Of a stretch of 6,320 nt of DNA, positions 1 through 5,185 are shown piece by piece. Under the pieces are notes generated by a model. It saw nothing but the letters and a program-made list of their open reading frames with translations. It was not told where the DNA came from and did not search any database. Origin of the DNA: a bacterium (Candidatus Howlettbacteria) CG_4_10_14_0_8_um_filter_40_9 (GTDB taxonomy: Bacteria; Patescibacteriota; CPR2; UBA1875; GCA-2785325); assembly GCA_002785325.1 (NCBI GenBank), contig PFMH01000001.1, positions 1 to 6,320 of the forward strand, read 5' to 3'. Position 1 is the stretch's first letter. Every line of letters begins with the position of its first letter. The position numbers and the translations under genes were made by a program.

Positions 1-1
1 T

Positions 2-547
2 ATTAAAAAGATAATCCTCAAAGATCTCGTTAAAATAGCATTACGACACAGGGCTTATAGCTCGATCTCAAAAGTAACGAATGTCACCGGTGAGGGAAAC
101 GCCGATACCGGATGGCTGCATTCGGGGTTGGTAAGGACAATGCAGAATCTCGGTTTTGACTCGTGGCGGAGGATGTGGTTTATGAGAAAATTTGATTTGC
201 GATATTTCAAAAAAGAGGGCTTATCAAAGGAGTCTCGAGATAAGTATTACAGGCAAATACTAGAAGAAGTCTGTGAGACCTTTAAAAACAGCATTGATAG
301 AGAAAATCCTTTTTTAGTGAGCGTTATAAAAAATCTAGGAATAAAAAAGAGTCCTCATCTCATAGTTGTTACCGGATACAAATTGAATTCTAAAGGCCAT
401 GTGGGTGGTTTTTTTGTCAATGACCCGAATAATCCAAAAAACGGCACGAAGATTCGCCCTTTGCATAAAGACCAGTTTATTTCAATGAAGGAGTTTGATA
501 AGATATGGAGAAAGAGAGCCATATTTATTGAGCCAAAAGCTAAATAA
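2..547 (+). CDS. C39-like cysteine peptidase family protein, C-terminal part (5' end outside window)
   Basis: The reading frame is open from base 2 to the TAA at 545-547, giving 181 visible residues, so the gene begins upstream of the window. A TTG at 128 is in frame but has no reason to be the start, since the frame and family-like sequence continue before it. Visible residues 119-142 carry the pattern PHLIVVTGY followed about 15 residues later by FFVNDP. This matches the His block and the Asn-Asp-Pro block of C39-like peptidases (H119, N140, D141, P142 counted from base 2). The catalytic Cys block normally lies near the N-terminus and would be off-window. The preceding GWLHSGLVRTMQNLGF and ENPFLVSVIKN stretches also fit the family. 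Stand-alone C39-like proteins are often peptidases or peptidase-like proteins of unknown substrate. No transporter or bacteriocin gene is visible, so a role in leader-peptide cleavage cannot be claimed. The family call is by pattern only. Confidence 0.62.
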   Translation: MKKIILKDLVKIALRHRAYSSISKVTNVTGEGNADTGWLHSGLVRTMQNLGFDSWRRMWFMRKFDLRYFKKEGLSKESRDKYYRQILEEVCETFKNSIDRENPFLVSVIKNLGIKKSPHLIVVTGYKLNSKGHVGGFFVNDPNNPKNGTKIRPLHKDQFISMKEFDKIWRKRAIFIEPKAK

Positions 548-572
548 ACTCAAATAAGTTTCCTCTTTATTA

Positions 573-602
573 ATGACAGAATGATGGGTAGACCCTTATG
601 AT
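573..602 (+). promoter_or_regulatory. Candidate sigma70-type promoter for leuS
   Basis: ATGACA at 573-578 matches the -35 consensus at five of six bases. After an 18-base spacer, TATGAT at 597-602 matches the -10 consensus at five of six. Transcription would start near 609 and give a leader of about 68 nt before the leuS ATG, containing the double hairpin at 626-655. The assignment rests on consensus matching only; an AT-rich gap can produce such a match by chance. Confidence 0.4.
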
Positions 603-625
603 AAATTACGATCCGAAGAAAATAG

Positions 626-655
626 TCAGCCCGAGGCTGATCCGCCTTGGGCGGA
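626..655 (+). repeat. Two abutting perfect 15-nt hairpins (6-bp stem, 3-nt loop each)
   Basis: Bases 626-640 read TCAGCC-CGA-GGCTGA and bases 641-655 read TCCGCC-TTG-GGCGGA. Each is a perfect 6+3+6 inverted repeat and they touch with no spacer. They are much more GC-rich than their surroundings and end 9 bases before the leuS Shine-Dalgarno sequence (AAAGGA, 665-670), which they leave unpaired. No T-run follows, so they are not an intrinsic terminator. They could be a dispersed palindromic repeat or a leader structure of leuS mRNA. Confidence 0.75.
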
Positions 656-676
656 AGAAAAATTAAAGGATAAAAA

Positions 677-3544
677 ATGAGCGAAAGGTATAATCAAAAA
701 ACAATCGAGGATAAGTGGAGAAGTGTTTGGGAAAAAACCAGTATTTATAATACTGATCTTTCTTCTGATAAGCCAAAACTATATAATCTCATGATGTTCC
801 CTTATCCGTCTGCCAGTTATCTTCATATCGGTCATGTTTACTCTTATACCGGAGGAGACGTTTATGCGCGATTCAAAAATTTAAACGGTTTCAACGTCTT
901 TGAACCAATCGGTTATGATGCTTTTGGACTGCCGGCAGAAAACTTCGCCTTTAAAAATAATGTGCATCCAAATAAAAGCACAAAAGAAAATATCGAGCAT
1001 TCCGAAAAACAACTAAAATCATTTGGTTGTATGTTTGACTGGGAAAAGACGATGAACACTTCTGATCCGAGCTACTACAAGTGGACTCAATGGCTATTTT
1101 TGAAATTATACGAACAGGGTTTGGCTTATCAGAAAGAAGCGCCGGTTAACTGGTGTCCCGGATGTAAAACCGTACTTGCGAACGAACAAGTCGTAAACGG
1201 TGAATGCGAACGTTGCGACAGCATCGTCGAACAAAAGTATATGAAACAATGGTTTTTCAAAACCACGGATTATGCCGATAGGTTGATCGCCGATCTCGAC
1301 AAAGTCGATTGGCCGAAGTCGTCTGTTGTAAAGCAAAGAAATTGGATCGGGAAGTCAGAGGGAACATTGGTAAAATTCCAGATCTCAAATTCAAAATCTC
1401 AAATAAGATCCCAAGAGAAGAATAACAAAACGGAGAGTCTTAAGTTTATGCCTCATTTAGTACCTCTAGTTCTGTCTGGAGAGAAATATATTACTTATAG
1501 GCTTGAATCAAAGGAGATCGAAGAAGGTGATGTCATAGTTCTTATAAACAAAGAAACCCTCAAAAAATTCGCTCTAGCAAAAATTAAAAAAATCGAAAAA
1601 AAGAAAATAGGGGATCTCAATGGAAATGAGCCGGGTCATGAAAAGTTTAACTCCAGAGAAGAGCTGTATAAACAGTATGAAAAATATTATAACCGAAAAG
1701 TAAATTATGATACCGATCTATGGATATATGAATTTGAGCTACAGAAATTTCCAAAGTTCGATACTGATCATATAGAAGTTTTTACTACTAGGGTAGATAC
1801 GATATTTGGTTGTACTTATCTTGTCGTTGCTCCAGAGCATCCGATTGTCGACTTGATTACGACGGCAGAACAGAGAAAAGAAGTAGAAAAATATAAATTA
1901 GAAACGCAAAAAAAGAGCGAACTAGAAAGACAGGAAGATAAAGAAAAGACAGGAGTATTTACAGGAGCATATGTTATAAACCCAGCAAATGGTGAGGATG
2001 TACCTGTTTGGATTGCTGATTTTGTTATTGGCAGTTATGGTGGAGGAGCCGTATTCGCAGATGCTCATGATGAAAGAGACTTTGAGTTTGCTAAAAAATA
2101 TAAAATCTCCCTAAAAACTACGATTTCTCCATCAAATAAAAAAGAAGATTTAGAGGTGAGAAATTTGAAAAAATGTTTTACTGGCGACGGAATTCTATAT
2201 GATTCTGGCGAATTTAACGGTTTAAATTCAGGGGAGGCTAGAAAGAAAATTACAAATTGGCTGGAAGAAAAAGGCCTTGGTTCTAAAAAGATTAATTATA
2301 GATTGCGCGATTGGTCATTTTCACGACAAAGGTACTGGGGCGCGCCGATTCCGATAGTTTACTGCGATAAATGTGGGGCTATCCCTGTTCCGGAAAAAGA
2401 TCTGCCGGTTCTGCTCCCTGAGCTGGATATAAAAGAAGTGAGACCATCTGGAACAGGAAAGGGGCCGCTAGCTAATGTGTCTGAGTTTGTTAATACAAAA
2501 TGTCCGAAGTGTGGAGGAAATGCCGAGCGAGAAACAGACACTATGGATACTTTCGTTGATTCCAGCTTTTATTTCCTAAGATATCCTAGTGTTGGCGACG
2601 ATACGCAAATGATGGATGCCGAGATTACGAAAAAATGGCTTCCGGTAGATATGTATACCGGCGGGGCGGAGCACGTGACGATGCATCTGCTCTATGCCAG
2701 ATTTATCACAAAAGCATTGCACGATGCGAAACTCATAGACTTCGACGAACCGTTTTTGAAACTCCGTCATCAAGGGATGATACTCGGCCCTGACGGCAAG
2801 AAAATGAGCAAGTCAAAAGGCAATGTCGTTATACCCGATGAGACCATAAGGGAACACGGTGCCGATGTTTTTCGGACTTATCTTCTGTTTATGGGGCCTT
2901 TTGAAGACGGCGGTCCGTGGAATCCCGAGGGGATGAAGGGAATAAAAAGATTCTTGGACAAGGTATGGAGTTTAAGCCAAGAAATAATAGAAAACACCAA
3001 GGCGGAAAATCCTGAAGATGATTTAAATTCGGAGGAAACCATCGAAGAAACTGCACTGGCCAGAACTATTCATAAAACGATTAAGAAAGTTACGGAAGAC
3101 ATAAATGATTTCAAGTTTAACACAGCAATAAGCGCGATGATGGAGTGTGTGAATGAATTAATTAAGGTTAAAGAAAAGTTGCCGGTCGGAAGTTCATCAT
3201 TTGTTTGGCGAAGCGCTATCGAAAACTTGACGGTTCTCCTTTCCCCATTTGCGCCGCATATGGCCGAAGAGATCTGGGAAGGTTTGGGATTTAAAGAGAG
3301 TATCATAAAGGCTAGCTGGCCATCATATGATAAGGATTTGATAATAGAAGATACCGTTATGATTGCAGTACAGGTTAATGGAAAGGTAAGAGACCAGATC
3401 TTGATAGCCGCAGACGCGAAAGAGGAAGATGTTAAAAAACAGGCATACGAATCTGAAAAGGTCCAGAAATATATCGACGGAAAAGAGATCATGAAGACGG
3501 TGTTTGTCCCAGGAAAGCTCATAAGTATTGTAGTTAAGGGATAA
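677..3544 (+). CDS. leuS: Leucyl-tRNA synthetase with an ASCH domain inserted in the CP1 editing region
   Basis: This class I synthetase activates leucine with ATP and charges tRNA-Leu in the cytoplasm. ATG 677 follows AAAGGA at 665-670 with a 6-base spacer. The catalytic core shows PYPSASYLHIGH (HIGH at residues 50-53), EPIGYDAFGLPAE at 76-88, a zinc ribbon CxxC...CxxC at C160/C163/C177/C180, and KMSKS at 709-713. A second CxxC pair (C563/C566, C609/C612) follows CP1. The CP1 editing domain has TTRVDT at 370-375 and HDERD at 464-468; D468 corresponds to the conserved editing Asp of E. coli LeuRS. The leucine-specific insert before KMSKS found in E. coli is absent (LGPDGKKMSKS). Anticodon-binding helices span about 790-885 and the C-terminal tRNA-binding domain about 890-955. 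At 955 residues it is longer than most bacterial LeuRS (about 800-880). The excess is the linker and ASCH domain at about 238-360. No frameshift or internal stop is present. Confidence 0.97.
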   Translation: MSERYNQKTIEDKWRSVWEKTSIYNTDLSSDKPKLYNLMMFPYPSASYLHIGHVYSYTGGDVYARFKNLNGFNVFEPIGYDAFGLPAENFAFKNNVHPNKSTKENIEHSEKQLKSFGCMFDWEKTMNTSDPSYYKWTQWLFLKLYEQGLAYQKEAPVNWCPGCKTVLANEQVVNGECERCDSIVEQKYMKQWFFKTTDYADRLIADLDKVDWPKSSVVKQRNWIGKSEGTLVKFQISNSKSQIRSQEKNNKTESLKFMPHLVPLVLSGEKYITYRLESKEIEEGDVIVLINKETLKKFALAKIKKIEKKKIGDLNGNEPGHEKFNSREELYKQYEKYYNRKVNYDTDLWIYEFELQKFPKFDTDHIEVFTTRVDTIFGCTYLVVAPEHPIVDLITTAEQRKEVEKYKLETQKKSELERQEDKEKTGVFTGAYVINPANGEDVPVWIADFVIGSYGGGAVFADAHDERDFEFAKKYKISLKTTISPSNKKEDLEVRNLKKCFTGDGILYDSGEFNGLNSGEARKKITNWLEEKGLGSKKINYRLRDWSFSRQRYWGAPIPIVYCDKCGAIPVPEKDLPVLLPELDIKEVRPSGTGKGPLANVSEFVNTKCPKCGGNAERETDTMDTFVDSSFYFLRYPSVGDDTQMMDAEITKKWLPVDMYTGGAEHVTMHLLYARFITKALHDAKLIDFDEPFLKLRHQGMILGPDGKKMSKSKGNVVIPDETIREHGADVFRTYLLFMGPFEDGGPWNPEGMKGIKRFLDKVWSLSQEIIENTKAENPEDDLNSEETIEETALARTIHKTIKKVTEDINDFKFNTAISAMMECVNELIKVKEKLPVGSSSFVWRSAIENLTVLLSPFAPHMAEEIWEGLGFKESIIKASWPSYDKDLIIEDTVMIAVQVNGKVRDQILIAADAKEEDVKKQAYESEKVQKYIDGKEIMKTVFVPGKLISIVVKG
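1439..1744 (+). other. ASCH (PUA-like) domain encoded inside leuS, residues about 255-356
   Basis: Within leuS, the strand entering CP1 (GKSEGTLVKFQI, residues 225-236) is separated from its usual partner (IEVFTTR, 366-372) by about 130 extra residues. Residues 255-356 have the ASCH pattern: LKFMPHLVPLVLSGEKYITYR (the LSGxKxxTxR motif, K270, T273, R275), then EGDVIVLIN, an FALAKIKKI strand, a GHEKF block near 320-324, an amphipathic helix ELYKQYEKYY, and a closing strand WIYEFEL. ASCH domains are PUA-like and are generally thought to bind RNA or nucleosides. The K-x-x-T spacing resembles that of the E. coli YqfB amidohydrolase, as I recall it. The function within LeuRS is unknown; tRNA binding near the editing site is the simplest guess. 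Confidence 0.85.
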
Positions 3545-3547
3545 TTT

Positions 3548-3556
3548 TGATATAAT
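3548..3556 (+). promoter_or_regulatory. Extended -10 promoter for the DUF177-rpmF-nusB-rnc cluster
   Basis: TGATATAAT at 3548-3556 is a perfect extended -10 element (TGn followed by TATAAT). A weak -35-like TTGTAG lies at 3528-3533 with a 17-base spacer, overlapping the end of leuS. Transcription would start near 3563 and leave a leader of about 200 nt before the DUF177 start at 3766, containing the repeat block. Since no terminator is visible after leuS, read-through from leuS is also possible. Confidence 0.55.
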
Positions 3557-3559
3557 TTG

Positions 3560-3586
3560 CGGGTTGCAAATAAAGTAAAATATCTA
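3560..3586 (+). repeat. Imperfect direct repeat, left copy
   Basis: This copy contains CGGG, GCAAATAA (3566-3573) and GTAAAATATCTA (3575-3586). The same blocks recur in the same order at 3712-3737, with small spacing differences. The 8-bp and 12-bp blocks are exact in both copies. The two copies bracket about 125 bp that holds the palindromic repeat block. Confidence 0.7.
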
Positions 3587-3635
3587 TTGAAAATTTAAGA
3601 TTGTTATTTTTCCACTTTTTGACAGCCATCTTTTT

Positions 3636-3663
3636 TGTCATTCCCGCTGATGCGAGAATGACA
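3636..3663 (+). repeat. Palindromic TGTCATTC...GAATGACA repeat
   Basis: Bases 3636-3647 (TGTCATTCCCGC) and 3652-3663 (GCGAGAATGACA) form a 12-bp stem with one mismatch around a TGAT loop. A further copy of GAATGACA lies at 3691-3698. Conceptual translation of the reverse strand gives the string CHSRISGN, familiar from a widespread dispersed palindrome in many bacterial genomes. T-runs precede the hairpin on the + strand rather than follow it, so it is not a terminator in either direction. Confidence 0.75.
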
Positions 3664-3675
3664 GAGGCGACGCGG

Positions 3676-3712
3676 GGCTATCGTCGGTACGAATGACAAG
3701 AGAGCGATAGTC
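3676..3712 (+). repeat. Second hairpin of the intergenic repeat block
   Basis: GGCTATCG at 3676-3683 pairs with CGATAGTC at 3705-3712 (8 pairs, one G-U), enclosing a 21-base loop that contains the extra GAATGACA copy. Together with 3636-3663 it forms a structured block in the leader of the DUF177 gene. Confidence 0.55.
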
Positions 3713-3737
3713 GGGCAAATAATTTGTAAAATATCTA
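3712..3737 (+). repeat. Imperfect direct repeat, right copy
   Basis: This copy has CGGG, GCAAATAA at 3715-3722 and GTAAAATATCTA at 3726-3737, matching the left copy at 3560-3586. It lies just upstream of further ATTTGTAA-type repeats (3722-3755) leading into the DUF177 start. Confidence 0.7.
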
Positions 3738-3765
3738 GATTTGTAAATTTGTAATTAGTAAGAAG

Positions 3766-4164
3766 ATGAATATTGACATAAAAAATTTTATAAACACTGC
3801 TATCGGTAATACTGAAACGCGAGAGATAGGCAGTGAAAACGAAACTGACCTCGGCGACGATATCGTTTTGAAAAAATATATCGGGAAGGTCGAGCTTACC
3901 AATCTTGAAGAAGAAGTACTGGCAAGATTTAAAGTGAGCGTTGATATAGAGACGATATGCGACAGATGTCTGGAAAGATTCGCTACTCATAATGATTTCA
4001 GATTTGAAAGGGAATATACTTTTTCCGCAGAAGAGGATAAACTAAAGATAGAGAAAGATAAGACCATAGAAATATTTGAACCGATAAGAGAAGAGATCAT
4101 ATTACGTCTTCCCATGAAGAAGCTGTGTAAGGAAGACTGCGGAGGGATGGAGAAAGTTGACTAA
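3766..4164 (+). CDS. DUF177 (YceD-like) protein, short C-terminus
   Basis: This is a 132-residue protein of the DUF177/YceD family, whose gene usually lies next to rpmF and which has been linked to 23S rRNA accumulation. The family signature is the central C-x-x-C-L-E block (ICDRCLERF, C65 and C68) followed by an FEREYTF strand. The late block LPMKKLCKEDC (residues 115-125) is the usual LPxKPLCxxxC motif. In Gram-positive-type homologues the chain continues into a second Cys pair; here it ends seven residues after C125 as GGMEKVD, and neither other frame supplies the missing part. ATG 3766 has only a weak AAGAAG directly before it. An in-frame TAG at 3736-3738, with no ATG, GTG or TTG after it, makes this the sensible start. 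It lies second to rpmF, separated by a small membrane protein gene. The exact function is not settled. Confidence 0.85.
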   Translation: MNIDIKNFINTAIGNTETREIGSENETDLGDDIVLKKYIGKVELTNLEEEVLARFKVSVDIETICDRCLERFATHNDFRFEREYTFSAEEDKLKIEKDKTIEIFEPIREEIILRLPMKKLCKEDCGGMEKVD

Positions 4165-4177
4165 GAAGGCTAAAGTT

Positions 4178-4195
4178 ATTGAGTTGATTGAGTTA
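4178..4195 (+). repeat. Short 9-bp tandem repeat after the DUF177 gene
   Basis: ATTGAGTTG at 4178-4186 is followed directly by ATTGAGTTA at 4187-4195. The unit lies in the 49-base gap between the DUF177 stop and the small membrane protein gene, and has the character of the other degenerate repeats in this window. Confidence 0.5.
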
Positions 4196-4213
4196 ATAAA
4201 GAAGTAGAAATAT

Positions 4214-4429
4214 ATGAGTGAAGAAAAAGACAGCATACCGACACCGGGAACAGGAACGCCGTCATGGGTAACTATTGCAGAGATAGTTTCCATAACAGTG
4301 CTTCTGGTAGCGCTTCTTATAGCGGTAGTGTATCTTCTGAAGCTGACATTTGTATACGCCGTGATCCCCATAGTAGCGGTAGTAGTAAAATCATGGATAG
4401 AAGTTAACAAAACTGTAAAAAAACAGTAA
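4214..4429 (+). CDS. Small hydrophobic membrane protein of unknown function
   Basis: This encodes 71 residues: a polar Ser/Pro/Thr/Gly-rich N-terminus (residues 1-17), a hydrophobic stretch at about 19-42 (VTIAEIVSITVLLVALLIAV and onward) and a second at about 46-60, then a basic tail ending VKKQ. This fits one or two membrane helices. I do not recognise a family. An in-frame TAG at 4205-4207 leaves ATG 4214 as the only reasonable start, but there is no clear Shine-Dalgarno sequence. It lies on the same strand as its neighbours, 49 bases after the DUF177 gene and 29 bases before rpmF, so it is probably in the same transcript. The overlapping reverse-strand frame lacks any recognisable domain. 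A chance ORF is possible but less likely, given the coherent hydrophobic pattern. Confidence 0.6.
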   Translation: MSEEKDSIPTPGTGTPSWVTIAEIVSITVLLVALLIAVVYLLKLTFVYAVIPIVAVVVKSWIEVNKTVKKQ

Positions 4430-4458
4430 AGTAATAATAATCAGGAGAATTAAAAGTT

Positions 4459-4641
4459 ATGGCAGTACCAAAAAAGAAAACATCAAAGTCTAGGACATCG
4501 AGCAGAAAAGCTGCAAATATGAAAACACCGAGTATCACGCTTACGGTTTGTAAAAAATGCGGCGAGAAAGTTATGTCTCATACCATTTGCAAAGTTTGCG
4601 GATATTATGGCGGGAAGAAGATAATAGAGATTGGGGATTAG
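4459..4641 (+). CDS. rpmF: Large ribosomal subunit protein bL32
   Basis: This is a 60-residue protein of the 50S subunit, located near the peptidyl transferase region. The N-terminus MAVPKKKTSKSRTSSRK is the classic bL32 start. A zinc ribbon with four cysteines follows (C31, C34, C44, C47: VCKKCGEKV...ICKVCGYYGGKKI), so this is the zinc-binding form. Length is normal. AGGAG lies at 4443-4447, 11 bases before the ATG. The last codons (IEIGD and the TAG stop) fall within the first copy of a 28-bp direct repeat, so the C-terminal tail appears to be formed by repeat sequence. It sits downstream of the DUF177 gene, as is common in bacteria. Confidence 0.97.
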   Translation: MAVPKKKTSKSRTSSRKAANMKTPSITLTVCKKCGEKVMSHTICKVCGYYGGKKIIEIGD

Positions 4642-4650
4642 GGCTTAGGT
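4623..4650 (+). repeat. 28-bp direct repeat, copy 1 (overlaps the end of rpmF)
   Basis: Bases 4623-4650 are identical to 4670-4697, an offset of 47 bases. The unit contains GATTGGGGATTAGGG and ends CTTAGGT. The first 19 bases are the last codons of rpmF including its stop; the rest is intergenic. Confidence 0.9.
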
Positions 4651-4669
4651 CATAGGTCGTTGGGGATAG

Positions 4670-4697
4670 AATAGAGATTGGGGATTAGGGCTTAGGT
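4670..4697 (+). repeat. 28-bp direct repeat, copy 2
   Basis: This is an exact copy of 4623-4650. It is followed by further CTTAGG units at 4699-4705 and 4706-4712, so 4644-4712 is a degenerate array of CTTAGGT-like words. The 123-base gap between rpmF and the four-helix-bundle gene is mostly this array. Confidence 0.9.
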
Positions 4698-4698
4698 T

Positions 4699-4708
4699 CT
4701 TAGGTCTT
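4699..4708 (+). repeat. Inverted repeat arm left of the four-helix-bundle gene
   Basis: CTTAGGTCTT at 4699-4708 is the exact reverse complement of AAGACCTAAG at 5156-5165, at the 3' end of the four-helix-bundle gene. The arms could pair around the whole gene. Confidence 0.55.
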
Positions 4709-4764
4709 AGGGAGTAGAGACAAGTTAGCTTTATAGGAATTAAAGATTAGATCAGAGGAGGGGC

Positions 4765-5172
4765 ATGGAAAGAGGTTTAAAGGGATTGAAAATTTATCAA
4801 ATGGCATGCGAGCTCGAAAGGAAAGTTCACGAGACAGTAAAAGGTTTTCCTGCAGAAGAGAAATTTCGTAAAACCGATCAAGTTATAAGAGCATCTTCTT
4901 CTGTTTGCGATAACATATCAGAAGGATATGGTAAATTTAGTTACCAAAGTAAGATACATTCATACTATACTGCTAGAGGTGAAGCCGAAGAAGCGAGAGA
5001 GCAGATAGTAAGAGCTGGTAATATCGGCATATTGAATAAAGAGAAAAGCCAGGAATTAGAAAGTGATTATACCGCCTTGATCAAAGGCATAAATGGGTAC
5101 ATAAGGTTTTTAAGAAAAGAGAAGGATAAAAAAGAAAATGCGCTTTCCAAGACCCAAGACCTAAGCACCTGA
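4765..5172 (+). CDS. Four-helix-bundle protein (23S rRNA intervening-sequence type)
   Basis: This 135-residue, mostly helical protein matches the four-helix-bundle family first found as ORFs within 23S rRNA intervening sequences. Diagnostic features are LKIYQMACELERKVHE at the start, FPAEEKF, and the central motif QVIRASSSVCDNISEGYGK (family form QixRAaxSixxNIaEGxgr), then a helical C-terminal half with GEAEEAREQI. A strong AGGAGG at 4756-4761 lies only 3 bases from ATG 4765, and an in-frame TAA at 4741-4743 excludes an upstream start. The molecular role of the family is not established; relatives include the Avd protein of diversity-generating retroelements, but no reverse transcriptase is seen here. 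It separates rpmF from nusB and is bounded by repeat sequence on both sides. Its last codons (QDLST) overlap the right inverted repeat arm, which suggests arrival as a cassette. Confidence 0.88.
   Translation: MERGLKGLKIYQMACELERKVHETVKGFPAEEKFRKTDQVIRASSSVCDNISEGYGKFSYQSKIHSYYTARGEAEEAREQIVRAGNIGILNKEKSQELESDYTALIKGINGYIRFLRKEKDKKENALSKTQDLST
5156..5165 (+). repeat. Inverted repeat arm right of the four-helix-bundle gene
   Basis: AAGACCTAAG at 5156-5165 is the reverse complement of 4699-4708. It lies within the last codons of the four-helix-bundle gene and is preceded by a near-copy, CCAAGACCC (5147-5155). Confidence 0.55.
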
Positions 5173-5185
5173 TTAACTAATATCT

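Noticed and set aside
603..676. T-box or leader-peptide attenuator upstream of leuS
   Set aside because: The leader is too short for a T-box, no leucine-rich leader ORF is present, and no terminator-antiterminator pair can be drawn.
3070..3522. Reverse-strand ORF of 150 residues inside leuS
   Set aside because: It is antisense to the well-supported anticodon-binding and C-terminal domains of LeuRS and shows no family features. The shorter reverse-strand ORFs in leuS, nusB and rnc were dropped for the same reason.
3619..3624. Perfect TTGACA -35 box
   Set aside because: No -10-like sequence lies at a usable distance downstream; the expected position falls in the GC-rich arm of the palindrome.
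3636..3663. Intrinsic terminator after leuS
   Set aside because: The stem has no T-run on its 3' side on either strand; the T-run is on the wrong side for + strand termination. It also lies about 90 bases past the stop and downstream of a likely promoter.
3604..3990. Reverse-strand ORF of 128 residues over the intergenic region and DUF177 start
   Set aside because: Its N-terminal part is antisense to DUF177 and its C-terminal part is translated palindromic repeat (CHSRISGN string). It has no domain or ribosome-binding support.
4102..4410. Reverse-strand ORF of 102 residues opposite the DUF177 end and small membrane protein
   Set aside because: It lacks a recognisable domain and opposes the transcription direction of the cluster. 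The + strand frame has a coherent membrane-protein pattern.
4623..4712. CRISPR array
   Set aside because: There are only two 28-bp copies with a 19-base gap of related sequence. The first copy overlaps a coding end, and no cas gene is present.
4765..5172. Avd accessory protein of a diversity-generating retroelement
   Set aside because: It belongs to the same broad fold family, but no reverse transcriptase, template repeat or variable repeat is present in the window.
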